Shown one piece after another: positions 45,006 to 55,814 of a stretch of DNA of 64,000 bases. The notes under the pieces are model-generated. The model ran no database searches and was not told the DNA's origin. It was given only the letters and a program-made list of their open reading frames with translations. This stretch comes from Glutinoglossum americanum (Eukaryota; Ascomycota; Geoglossomycetes; Geoglossales; Geoglossaceae). How positions within the stretch are numbered: the stretch's first letter is position 1; each line of letters starts with the position of its first letter. Position numbers and translations under genes: made by a program. Location: the NCBI GenBank assembly GCA_020080175.1, contig JAGHQL010000030.1, positions 62,001-126,000 on the forward strand. Reading direction: 5' to 3'.

Positions 45006-46572
45006 CCTATGGCAATAGAGGTTAAAGATGTAAGATGTTGCGGTAAACAGATTCGTGGGTAGAGTTGGTGCGTTGAAAGTGGAAGGCTGGTAGAAGCAAC
45101 AATGAACGGGAAAGTACGCAGGCATCAACGGGAGTTGATGAGGTGTTAAAAGAAAGAGATACGGGCGATCCAGTCTACCCAAATATTCTGCAGAGTGAAT
45201 GAGTGCATATGCGTTATACTCAATTACTACCATCGAAGACAACGAATTAACACTTAGCAAGATGACTAAAGACCCCAGAATGGGGTCTCGGTCAAAACAA
45301 CGCGAAGTTAAATCATCCTTCTTCGAAACGATTGACTCTCATGGAAAATATCCTCCTCAGGGCAATACGGTACCAAATCTATGAGCAACCGGCGTAGAAT
45401 TCCTTGGAATATCAAATATCCCCGCACAGAGAAAAGTGCTAGCAGATCCCGTAACTAGTACGGGAGGTGCCGGCAGTGGGCACTCCGGCGGAAGCGCTTC
45501 CTATAGGCGACGGGTTGTGAACGATCCAATTGCCGTTTTCACGAGCCGCAACACGCCCTAAGTCGCAATTTAAGCTTCTCGTCAAAATGCTAGTGGGCTA
45601 TTTGGGGCTGATCCTCCACGCGGCGTTGTTCCTGGAAGAGACCCACTGTTCATGCTGTTCATGGATGTGCGCGGCTTCTAGAAGCCTCTCAAGCATCCAA
45701 TACTTATTTAGGTTACCTAGTTGGAGCAGCCTAGAACGTATGCTATATTAGTACCGTAGTTCCTTGCTTCCTTGCGTGGCCAAGGGTTAGCTTCAGGCTG
45801 GTCAACCGGCCCTCAGGATCTGGATTCCTAACCGAGTGGTCTGCTTGGTGGTGCATGCTACCCGTCCTATCCTTTGTCTCACATGGTGCAAGACATCACC
45901 CCCCACATCATCCACTTCTCCATCGAACTATCCAGGGAAAAAAAAACAGTCTCACCTGCTCTCCCATTGCGTGGTTTGTGCGCCGGCGTTTCCATGATCC
46001 TCCCGTCGGTCTGACGCATTGAATTTTGCGACGCACCCAACCCGCGCGCATCTTTCAGGACGATAATACCTTGTTGGCACGATCTTCCTTCGAAACCCCG
46101 GTTACACACTCGGTTGGTAATAGGTCGTTGCGTGAGATACTCCGTGCTTGGTCTGGCTTGAGCGTTCGTTTTTTTCCCTTCCCCCGATCCTACGCTTTGT
46201 TTCAGGTGGTAGCCCGCCAAGTGGGCCCTTGCTGATTGCCTGACTTCGTTTTAGAAGAAAATCTTGGGAACCACGCGTCGTTGCCTCGCCAGAAGATAGC
46301 TTGCTAGAACCTAGCTTTCTAGAAGCGTTTAAAACAACTTACGGCGCAATCGCGAACCCAGCCTAACTGGCTCCCGCATGCGAGACAGAGAGAGAGAACT
46401 CCCCTCGCCACCCCGCTTAAACATACGCGCCGTCCTCACGATGTGCCGGTACAGATAGATACAGCTTCTGGCGATCCTACCAACGTCAAACAAAGGCTTC
46501 CACCTGAGCCCCTATCAACTTCTCAAACGCGGCTGATTCTATGTTGCATTTGGGCCGTTATCAGAATTCAAT
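45006..46572. other. Divergent promoter region between the unknown RRM-like gene and the CNB-F-box gene
   Basis: 1.57 kb without a convincing coding frame. It probably holds both promoters. TAACCGAGTGGT near 45828-45839 recalls a tRNA A box, but no B box follows. No repeat is recognised. Confidence 0.55.
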
Positions 46573-49522
46573 ATGCGCCGGCATCACCGAAATGCGGCCG
46601 GGGGTGCCTCAACTCACACCAACAAGGCTAATGGTACCCCAATTCCGGACCCATTGGCGCTGATCAGAACCTTCAATTCGGAGACGAACCCTTCTCGACC
46701 GATCCGGCCATCACCTCTAACGGCTTCACAAATTCAAGGAATGCCCTTAGACCTCTTAGACCGCATACGATCCTTTCCCCTGTTTCTATCAGCGCCCGAT
46801 TCTTTTCTAGCAGTTATTGCAACCCATCTCCGACCTCAACTACATTCCCCACACGATTATATTCTCACAGAAGGCGATGAAGCGAAAGCTATGTATTGGC
46901 TCGTCCGAGGCGCCGTTGCGGTAACTTCGCGGGATGGCGAAAGCACATACGCTGAGCTGAAGCCCGGTGCATTCTTTGGTGAGATTGGAGTCTTGATGGA
47001 CATACCACGAACGGCAACTATTATTGCACGAAGTAGATGTTTACTTGTGGTATTGTCTCGAGAAGACCTAACGAAAGAACTACCAAAGTTTCCCGAGGTG
47101 GAGCAGGCAATTAGAGATGAAGCTCAAGAGAGGCTTACAATATTATACAAGAAAAAACGAGAAGCCGGGGATGTGTCGAGGCTACCGGCGCGGGGGGGTA
47201 AGAGGGCGAGAGAGGGAACGACAGGTGCCGTTAGTATGGGAGATGAGGGTAGCATTGGCAGTAACGGTGTCTCAAATACGAAGAAACGAAAATCTCCGAG
47301 CCCTGGTGTCGCCGACGGTTTCCTGGAGACAAGTGCCCTCGGCAGCGGGCTGGTGAATGTCCGGCAACTCTTAAAAGAGTTGCCATTATTCTCAAGCCTG
47401 CCCTCAGAAATACTTCATTTCTTGGGTTTAAGCGCTCAGCCGATGACCTATCCTCCTTTCACAGACATAGTAAAGCAGGGTACACACGGCCGAGAGATAT
47501 ACTTCATCGTGCGGGGTGAAGTTGAGGTGGTTGATGAACAGTCAACCGTGCCCAATGGCGGACTTTTCCTCGGTGGCTTTGGGCCTCGGAAAAGCAGCAG
47601 TCACGGAGCCGTCCGGATAAAAGCCCGACTGAAGAAGGGGCAATACTTTGGAGAAGTTGCAAGTTTATCATTAGCTCCTAGAAGGACTGCTACTGTTCGC
47701 TCAGTCGCGGAAGTTGAATGCTTGATGATAACGGAGCAGGTTCTAAACGAATTGTGGAGGAGATGTCCTGTTGAAATCCGGCAACAAGTTGAAGTCACGG
47801 CGAGAAACCGTTTGGACCCCTTACCCACCGACTCCGACATTGAAATGGCCGATGCACCTAATACTCCAACGCCTTCTTTTGGTGATTTGGAAATTGGAGA
47901 TCGCTCACCCAAGGCTCCGAAGAGGCAGTCATATTCTGCGGTAACAGTAAATGTTATCAAACCGGAGAGCCCTCATAAGCCAAGCCGCATAGAGGATATT
48001 CCTATCATTGAGCCTTATGATCCCGATCCTTTCCTAGGCGTCGACATCGATAATATGAGATCAAAATCAAGAAGAGGGTCCTTGGCGCCGCCTGCCCCCG
48101 ATTCGCAGCAAAATGGAGGTAATGAAGCACAGAACAACCAAAATCCATTGGTACCTCGGGCTTCCGCGTCACCCACTGCAAAAGCAAAACATGTAACCAC
48201 TCCTCCGGAACAGCACATTTCAACAAAAAGGGCAAGGACACTCTTGAGAACCCTTCCGAGACGGCCCAGCCAGTTCAACAAGGGAACCCTCCCTGACGAC
48301 ATACTAACGCGCATATTTAACCACCTCAACATCTGGCAACTGATGAATCTGAGGCGAGTGTCAAATCATTGGTCCAAACTCCTTACTAGCTCAACAGACT
48401 TGCTTCATGTCCTTGACCTCCGCGAATTCAACCGCAAGATAACGGATGAAGTGCTCATAAAGTATATTTGCCCGTTTGTTGGCTCAAGACCGGTCATTGT
48501 TGATATCGGCAATTGTTTCCACATCACCGATGAAGGGTTCACAGTGTTGGCAGCAACGTGCGGTGCGAATGTGAAGGTATGGAGGATGAAGAGTGTATGG
48601 GATATAACTGGTCAAGCAGTCCTCGAGATGGCAAATAAGGCAAGAGGCTTGGAGGAAATTGATTTAAGCAATTGTAGGAAGGTCAGTGACAACCTTCTCG
48701 CCAGAGTCATCGGCTGGGTCGTCCAAGACGCGCCACCATTGGCCCAGCAACAACAGAAGGGGCGGCAGAATTCGGGCTCGAAGCCCGGGAACCAGGTTCT
48801 CATGCATGCGCCTCCAGGGACCGTTATCGGATGCCCTAAGCTAAAACGGCTAACCCTCTCATACTGTAAACACGTCACAGATAGGTCAATGGCTCATCTC
48901 GCTGTGCATGCTGCGTCACGGCTAGAACAAATCGATCTTACCCGGTGCACAACTATCACAGATCAAGGTTTCCAGCACTGGAGCATCTATCAGTTCTCAA
49001 GGTTGCGGAAGTTATGTCTTGCAGACTGCACATATCTAACAGATAATGCAATAGTTTATCTGACCAATGCGGCGAAAGGGCTACGCGAATTGGATCTTGT
49101 ATGGAACCACCCTATCCCTAATCGCCATTACCATTGCCCACTAACCCCTACATTTATAGTCTTTCTGCTGTGCTCTTTCAGATACAGCGACGGAAGTCCT
49201 GGCCCTGGGTTGCCCCCACCTTACAGTTCTAAAGCTTTCTTTTTGCGGATCTGCTGTCTCAGACTCCTCTCTTCGGTCTATCGGGCTGCACTTGCTTGAG
49301 CTACGAGAGCTCTCAGTGCGAGGTTGCGTACGCGTCACCGGAATTGGTGTGGAGTCTGTCGTCGAAGGTTGCCATAATCTAGTCGCTTTCAACGTCAGCC
49401 AATGCAAGAATTTGACACGCTGGTTAGAACAAGGTGGCGTGGAGAAATGCAGCCGGCTATGGAGACGGAACATAAAGTTTGAAACCGTGGCGCAAGACCC
49501 AATGACTTCTTTGGACGGTTAG
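46573..49522 (+). CDS. Protein with two cyclic-nucleotide-binding domains, F-box and leucine-rich repeats
   Basis: Probable SCF ubiquitin-ligase substrate receptor whose N-terminus may sense a cyclic nucleotide. Exons 46573-49098 and 49160-49522 give 962 aa. CNB domain 1 is near residues 95-190 (PHDYILTEGDEAKAMYWLV; FFGEIGVLMDIPRTATI). CNB domain 2 is near 275-400 (GREIYFIVRGEVEVV; YFGEVASLSLAPRRTATV). Both keep the FGE and R-T-A residues of the phosphate-binding cassette. A nuclear-type basic/Ser-rich linker follows, then an F-box near 570-615 (LPDDILTRIFNHLNIWQLMNLRRVSNHW in parts). Next come AMN1-type LRRs (EIDLSNCRKVSDNLL, RLTLSYCKHVTDRSM, QIDLTRCTTITDQGF, KLCLADCTYLTDNAI). The intron with a CTAAC branch site restores LDL-SFCCALSD. 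Ligand and targets are unknown. Confidence 0.9.
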
Positions 49523-50073
49523 GGAGATGACGATGATGTACAGTGCACTATGTCATAGTTTCTATTGTATACATGGCCAGGAATTTTACCGATGTGTGTT
49601 GGAAAATGATCATTGCGGGTGTAGTGAGCTTTCCTAAGATGAGTATGTATATATTTATATGTATGTGGTGGAGCGCTTCACGAACTCATGGTCTAGGTTA
49701 CAGTTAATGGCAAAGGGCACGTCATCGTCCGGAGGAGGGACTAAGGCGGGGGAGGCAACTCATGTATTCAATGTTCCGTTTCTTATAGATTTCATTCTAA
49801 CATGTTGGGCCAATTTTGTATTGCTTTCGCCAATCGGCATAGCTTCATTTACCATATTATTTTGTGAAGGTAGGGAACACTTGCATGTACTCTATTCCGA
49901 TTTTCTTGAATGTCGGCGAACCTCGGTTGATGTTCTTTTGTCATTGACCTTCTGGAAACTTCGGGGTCCGGTGCATCGACTGCTAAATCCGACAATTACC
50001 TATCGCGCAAATCACTTCTCCCTCGATCTATCTCTAACACATAAAGATCCAACTCCCATTAATACCATCAACA
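49523..50073. other. Intergenic region between the CNB-F-box gene and the Bax-inhibitor gene
   Basis: 0.55 kb, terminator and promoter space. The final 70 nt are A/C-rich ahead of the ATG. No gene seen. Confidence 0.6.
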
Positions 50074-51185
50074 ATGATAGCGTTCACCCTTATCCGTCGA
50101 CCACCTACCATCACCTCATCCTTCTTTCTTGCCACCAAGCAAATTCCTAAATCAATCTCTCCCTCCATCTCCGTGCGTAGCTTCCATATCAAGCCATCAC
50201 CCAACACATTCTTCACATCAAGACCCACACCGAAATCAACACCCACCCTCAGCAAATCCCGACATGTTCTCCAACAATCCTTCCGACGTACCTACATGCA
50301 AGAGCCGGTCGTGCAACGACCCGACGCCAGAAGTGCGACGCAGCGACTCCTCTATGGCGCTGGGATCTTCGGCGGGACTCTAGTTGCTATCAATTTGCTG
50401 TTCAACCGCGAGACAAGGGAGGATGGTGGGATGCCGACATATGAGCGGGGGTATCTGAACGAGACGTTCTTGACGACTGGGCTGGGGATTGGCATTATCG
50501 GTATTGCGGCGAGGACGCTACACCATAGTGGATGGTCATATAGGCTCATGGCGACGAATCCGTGGCTTGTAGTGGGGGTTTCGCTGGCGGCGTCGATTGG
50601 GAGCATGTATGGGACGTTTGCGACCTCGCCCGATAAGTAAGCTGCTAAATTATGGATTGCATTATGGATACAAAACTCTAACGCGGTATTTGTTACAGCT
50701 ACATTCAAAAATACGCCCTTTGGACCGTCTTTAATGTAACTCAAGCCGCCGTCCTCTCTCCCCTCATGTTCCTCCAACCTGCGCTCCTCGCACGCGCAGG
50801 CCTCTACACCGTCGGTCTCATGGGCTCGATCGCCTTCGTTGGGGCGACCGCCAAACAAGAGAAATACCTCTACCTCGGCGGCCCCCTTCTTGCTGGCGTG
50901 GCCGTCGTCGCGCTCTCTGGCCTCGCTCCCCTCGTACTCCCCGCCACAGCCGCCCGCACGCTCCTCTGGACGGAGAATATCTGGCTGTATGGCGGCTTGG
51001 CGGTGTTTGGCGGCTTCACTCTCTACGACGTGCAGAAGGTTCTGCATCACGCGCGGTTGGCAGAAAGGGGGATAGTTAGGAGGGATGCGGTCAATGAGAG
51101 TATCAGTCTTGAGCTGGACTTTTTGAATATCTTTATTCGGTTGGTGCAGATTTTGGGGATGAGGAGTAATAATAATAGGCGATAA
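50074..51185 (+). CDS. Mitochondrial Bax-inhibitor-1 family membrane protein (GHITM/MICS1-like)
   Basis: Inner-membrane protein related to GHITM/MICS1 (TMBIM5), which is linked in animals to cristae shape and ion exchange. Exons 50074-50636 and 50699-51185 give 349 aa. The N-terminus (MIAFTLIRRPP, SVRSFHIKPSP) is basic, hydroxylated and free of acidic residues over about 60 residues, as in a mitochondrial presequence. Six to eight hydrophobic segments follow: GAGIFGGTLVAINLLF, TGLGIGIIGIAARTL, PWLVVGVSLAASIGSMYG, AALLSPL-like VLSPLMFLQPALLARA, GLYTVGLMGSIAFVG, YLGGPLLAGVAVVALSGL, NIWLYGGLAVFGGFTLYDVQ. The family ending SLELDFLNIFIRLVQIL is present. The intron joins D-N-YIQKYALWTVFN in phase 2. 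The presequence separates it from ER-type Bxi1. Confidence 0.9.
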
Positions 51186-51593
51186 GGAGCACAGATTGAA
51201 CGGCAAGTGGCGTGGAACGTTTGAGGTTTTATGCGGTCTTGTAACTTTTTTTCTAATTTCCTTTGTCTACGGAGTACGGTTTTCTTTCAGTTCCAAACTA
51301 CTCCATTAACCCCTCCCCATTCCAAGAAAAAAAAAAAATTGAAATAGAAGGAAACACTCAACTCTCCCCCAAATCAATCAAATCAACCAATTTCATCACT
51401 CCCTCTACCCAAGCCCCCCAGTATATATATCGCATAGCATAGCAAATCAAACGCCCAACAACGACCCCAGATATACATCCCTTCTCGAACCTATTCTCCT
51501 ATCATGCATGGGGAAAGCGGAACCGGAGAGCAAAACTAACTAAAGCACAAGACACCTGCAATGGGGGTCGAATGCGCTAAACCGATCGCTTTA
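51186..51593. other. 3' intergenic region
   Basis: Terminator space after the Bax-inhibitor gene. It has an A13-type run near 51328-51340 and a pyrimidine-rich stretch at 51355-51430. No gene seen. Confidence 0.55.
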
Positions 51594-51806
51594 CTACGGC
51601 ATATGGGGCATACGCGATGCCAGATAGTCTGTCCACCCTCTCACTTCCCGTGATAGGGGTAGGGGCGGGTGAGGGAGGTTGGTGCGGCAGAGGCTCGCTA
51701 CTAGAAGGATGAAGGGCCATATCCAGCTAGGGAGCGTGGAGGTTACTAGCTCTTGGACGAGGGGCAAGATTAGGAGGGCGGTGATTAAGTTCCGCGCTAG
51801 CGGCAT
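51594..51806 (-). CDS. Possible small membrane protein, 70 aa
   Basis: An open frame of 70 codons from an ATG in good context (AAAATGCC). The product would start MPLARNLITALLILPLVQEL and hold two hydrophobic segments (LITALLILPLVQELV; WIWPFILLVASLC), then a short polar tail. No homologue is recognised. The frame stays open upstream for another 53 codons, so chance openness is possible, and the gene is only a candidate. It sits 3' of the photolyase on the same strand. Confidence 0.3.
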   Translation of the reverse strand: MPLARNLITALLILPLVQELVTSTLPSWIWPFILLVASLCRTNLPHPPLPLSREVRGWTDYLASRMPHMP

Positions 51807-52029
51807 TTTTGGTGGGTGGATGAGAGGGGGGTTGTATGGGACTGGAGATAGTATGGAGGCTGTGTTAATATAGTGATGGGGTATATAGCGCGGTAGCTGT
51901 TCGTGGAAGGAAACACTATAGAACAACCAGAGAGAGGCGGTGCAGTTCTTTTTCCCTTTTTTCACTCCAAATACAAAGGATCGAGCAATTAAAGAATAAT
52001 AAATAATGGCCCTTTATATCTATCCCCTC

Positions 52030-53860
52030 TCAAGCTGTTGACCTACCTAGCCCCTCTTTATACCTAGCCAACGCTCTATCCCTCGCAAACTTATGTTCCA
52101 CAACGGGCTTCGGGTACCCTAACGCCTCAAACACCTCTCTCTCCAGCCTCCCACAAGGATCATGAATTGCCATCCCCTTCACCTCCCTCAGCTCCGGGAT
52201 CCACTTCCGGATGTACTCTCCCTCAGGGTCGAACTTCTCGCTCTGTAGCAGCGGGTTGAAGATCCGGAAATAGGGTTGGGGGTCTACGCCGCTGCTGGAG
52301 GAAAAACCCCACCCCCCATTGTTGCTTGCGAAGTCCCCGTCGATGAGATGTTCCATGAAGAAGCGTTCGCCGAGGCGCCAGTCGAGGAGGAGGTCTTTGG
52401 CGAGGAAGGAGGCGACGATCATGCGGCAACGGTTGTGCATGTATGCCGTGTTGGCGAGTTGGCGCATTGCGGCATCGATGATTGGGTAACCAGTGCGGCC
52501 TTCACACCAAGCGGCGAAGTGTTCGTCATTGTATTCCCACTTGATATTGGTGTATTCGATTTTAAACGGTTTGTTCATGCTGGGGATGGAATTGGATTAG
52601 TTAGAGGATTATGACGATCTATAATAATAGGCAAGAGACCGCATACCAGGTATAAGGCCAGTGGGCGAGGACATGTTTGTAGAAGTCCCTCCATGCGACC
52701 TCAGAGATCCACACCCGGATGCCTTCACTCCCCGTATCAAGTCTACACCCGCCGTTCATATCTCGTGCCCTTTTAATAGCCGTTCTTGCTGACAACGTCC
52801 CCGCAGCAAAATGTACACTCAGCATGCTCGTACCATTAACGGATGGAATGTTCCTCCTCGTCTCATATTCTCCGATCCTTTTCTCAATGAACCCGCCCAG
52901 CATTTTTCTTGCCTCATGCTCACCAGCTGGCCACAATGACCTCAGCCGCCTTCCCTCTTCATCACTAAGTAGTTTGTCATCTGGTGCATCCGGAATCTCC
53001 AATTCGAAGATGTATCTGAACTTCTCTCTTGCAGATCTTGGATTCTTGGCTGGTGGGGCATATAGCTCCAGTGCCTCTGGGTGTTCATGGATGTAGGCCA
53101 TCCATGCACGGTACCACGGACTATAGGCGGCATACTGATTTCCACTCGTCTTCGCGCTCAATTTTCCGGGTTCTACAACACAAGTGTCCGGCACAGCGTT
53201 GAACGCAATCCCTTTCTCCGCAGCCTTTCGAGTCAATAGCGCCTCCCTTCGCAATTCATCGACCTCATACTCGATATTTGCATAGATATGGCTTGCACCC
53301 CATTCTTCTGCAAGTTCTAAAATCTGGTCAGGTATCTCCTTACGCTTGGCGACAGTCTTAATGTATAACGGAATATCAAGTGCCGCCAGATCCTTCTTGA
53401 GAATTTCCAAGCTACGCAAAATGAAGTCCACACGCGCAGGGGAGGTGAGATGAGCTTGAAAGTCCTGTGGTGAAACAATATAGATGCAAATGAGTGGGAT
53501 ATCTGACTCCCGCGCCCTTTCTGCAGCGAGATGTAGAGCAGTATTGTCGTAGGCACGTAGATCACACTTAAACCAATGGATCACGGCGGCCTTTGCTTTG
53601 GTTTTAGCTCGATCGTCCTGTGTATCGTTTATAGTGTCGCGAAGTTTTTCAACTGGGCGTCTGATCTCGCCCTTAACGTACTGCATGGCACGGGCGTTTG
53701 CCATCTCCGGAGGGTAGAATTGGCGCAGAACAATGCCGTCCTCATGGGCTTCCTTGTCCGTTTTATGGCTTGGAGCACGATCCGTATCAATCGCGGGTTT
53801 TTTGCTCGAGTCGTAGGCTAATGGGGGAGCCTTGCGTTTGCCGTTGCTGGATTTCTTCAT
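52030..53860 (-). CDS. phr1: Class I CPD photolyase
   Basis: FAD-dependent, light-driven repair enzyme for cyclobutane pyrimidine dimers. Exons 53860-52647 and 52579-52030 give 587 aa. A nuclear-type N-terminus (MKKSSNGKRKAPP) precedes the alpha/beta photolyase domain (AVIHWFKCDLRAYDNTAL; SHIYANIEYEVDELRR). The FAD domain includes TGYPIIDAAMRQL, MHNRCRMIVASFLAKDLLLDW and DGDFASNNGGWGFSSSSG then DPQPYFRIFNP. The wording SSSGVDPQPYFRIFNP fits CPD class I enzymes rather than cryptochrome-DASH. The intron joins WPYT-C-MNKPFKIEYTNIKWEY in phase 2, as in the family. The open frame continues upstream with an in-frame ATG at 53950 that would add a basic 30-residue leader. Confidence 0.94.
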
Positions 53861-55191
53861 CCTGACGACACGAAGGCGAGTCGCCCCCAACGAAATGTGT
53901 AGATAGGAGGCGCGTTGGTTGTGGGGGGAAAAGAGGAAAGTTAGGAGCATACAACAACAGGACACGACAATCAACCTCACAATAGACGGGAGCAAAGCAC
54001 ACAAGGAGTGGAGTAAACCGAAATACTCCTGGGGGGTGATGAGTATAAAAATGGGTACACATGATGCTAGCCTCTCCACAGATGTCACTGAATCCTGACC
54101 CGATCCAGAGTTCCCAAGCCAACTAAGCGAAACGGGTGGAGATCGAGTTCCAAGATAAGCGAAACTAAGCGGGAATACATGCAGTTCGCTCACAACTATA
54201 TGTACTTAAAGCATCTCAAAAGCAGTGTGAGAGGAAAAGAGGAAAAAAGAATAGTATATATGTATACATATATACACTCTAACTGGGTACAGCCCATTCT
54301 ACGCCTTATTTGCGGAATACCCCGCATGCAATGGGAGGAAAAGAAACATTTATGGTTGCTTCTTTGGCCGGCATTCACAACCGGCCTCATTCCTTCATTC
54401 TCCCTTATTTGGCAGTTCACTGCACCGAGTGGAGTGCGCTCATCTCCTCTTGCTCATCCTCTAGCATTTTGTGTGGTGTTTTGTTGGCCAGCCTCATGTG
54501 TGAAAACAAAGCAGGTACCTGTTGATCCGGACTGTATCATTCTGTTCAGCTATCCCTTATTACCGAGCTATCCGACTGGATCACAAAGGAGATGCACAGT
54601 TCCTCGCTAGATCCGGAATTCAAATTGAGACACGTTTCAACTGCAGCCTCATACCCGAATTGCCATAGCGCTCTCCTCCGAAACGTATGTCCAGCCCGTA
54701 TCTGTGCTCCGACGTGATCTTAACCGCCACAGCTCTTCAGAAGGCAAGTATCTCTATCTGCGGCCCAGGGATATAGTTGTATATATCGACTTCCCCCTCC
54801 CCAATCATGGCATGTCACCCGCATACAAGATACAAGGTGGCGGGACTTGAGGAGGACTGGATGGGCCGCGTTGGGGCATCAAGCACGAAGATCACACGGA
54901 AGAAGAAAAGCAACGCAAGTGGGTGTTCGGCAAGTTGGAGGTATAGACTTTCTAGGCGCAAGACATGGGAGATGCGCCGTAGTGATTGGAAGCTGCGCAT
55001 TTCTAATGCTAACTGCTAGGCTCTTGGTAAATCTCGCAGCTGAAGGGCAGCCTAAGTAGAGACAAACCACCGCGACCTCCCATCATCCATCTATTTAAAA
55101 ATAAAGTGTTTTAGACACCGCCAACCCCTAATCACACACAACAATAGTTAGCCAAACTTCACACATCCATATGTCCTAAAGCTTCACTCAC
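53861..55191. other. Intergenic region upstream of photolyase and downstream of RPS21
   Basis: 1.33 kb. It includes an AT-rich TATATGTATACATATATACA stretch at 54257-54276 and otherwise no recognisable feature. No coding frame is supported apart from the possible photolyase leader up to 53950. Confidence 0.55.
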
Positions 55192-55540
55192 CTAACGCTG
55201 CCGGCTCCCACTCCACACATTCTTCAAAAACCCATCCCGCTGCGCCAGCCGATTCAGAGAATCATCGCTCTCGCCCATCGCACGGACGAATCCGCACAAC
55301 GCGTACACCTGATTCTCGCCCGTGTACCGCCCATTCTCATCTACCTTGCCGATCGAGATCTGCACGCTGGCATGGTCTTTTGCTTTTATGATCCGGTTCG
55401 TCGCAGAGCATTTGCGGGGGACGTAACTATTTAATGGAGGGGCAAAGTGATGTTAGCGCGCTGAGAAGGATTTGGGTTGTTGGGGAAAAAGTGGGCACAA
55501 GTTCTTACAGATCGACAGGTTCGCCCTTGTCGTTTTCCAT
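55192..55540 (-). CDS. rps21: 40S ribosomal protein S21 (eS21)
   Basis: Small-subunit ribosomal protein required for 18S rRNA maturation. Exons 55540-55509 and 55426-55192 give 88 aa, close to the usual 87. The protein reads [80 protein letters not shown], in blocks, and ends SRQR. The first exon is only 32 nt and joins at D-L-Y in phase 2 (GTAAGA donor, ATAG acceptor), a placement typical for ribosomal-protein genes. Too short for many automatic gene finders because neither exon makes a long open frame. Confidence 0.95.
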
Positions 55541-55814
55541 GATTCCAGTGGTGAGTCTTTGGGGGGGTACTCAGAGATTTAGAGTAGTTGAATGTGATTG
55601 AGGCTCAATTACTCTCGTCGAAGGCAAGAATTTGTTCGTGGTCGCTTAAGCCCTAACTGACAGAGTTTCGACTGCTCTATTTGCCAAGACTTCTCTGCAT
55701 TGATCATGTGACTCTAGGATTTTGGCTTAGTTTTCATTCAGGATTCGAATTAATATATTATTGCAACTTTTCACAATATACTCTACGGCAACTGGTATTG
55801 CAATATGATTGCTG

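Noticed and set aside
45828-45839. TAACCGAGTGGT as a tRNA A box
   Set aside because: No B box or acceptor pairing found downstream within 120 nt.
50352-51206. 284-codon minus-strand open frame across the Bax-inhibitor gene
   Set aside because: It is an antisense shadow of the plus-strand gene, with no motif and composition dictated by the sense codons; the sense gene is clearly conserved and spans it.
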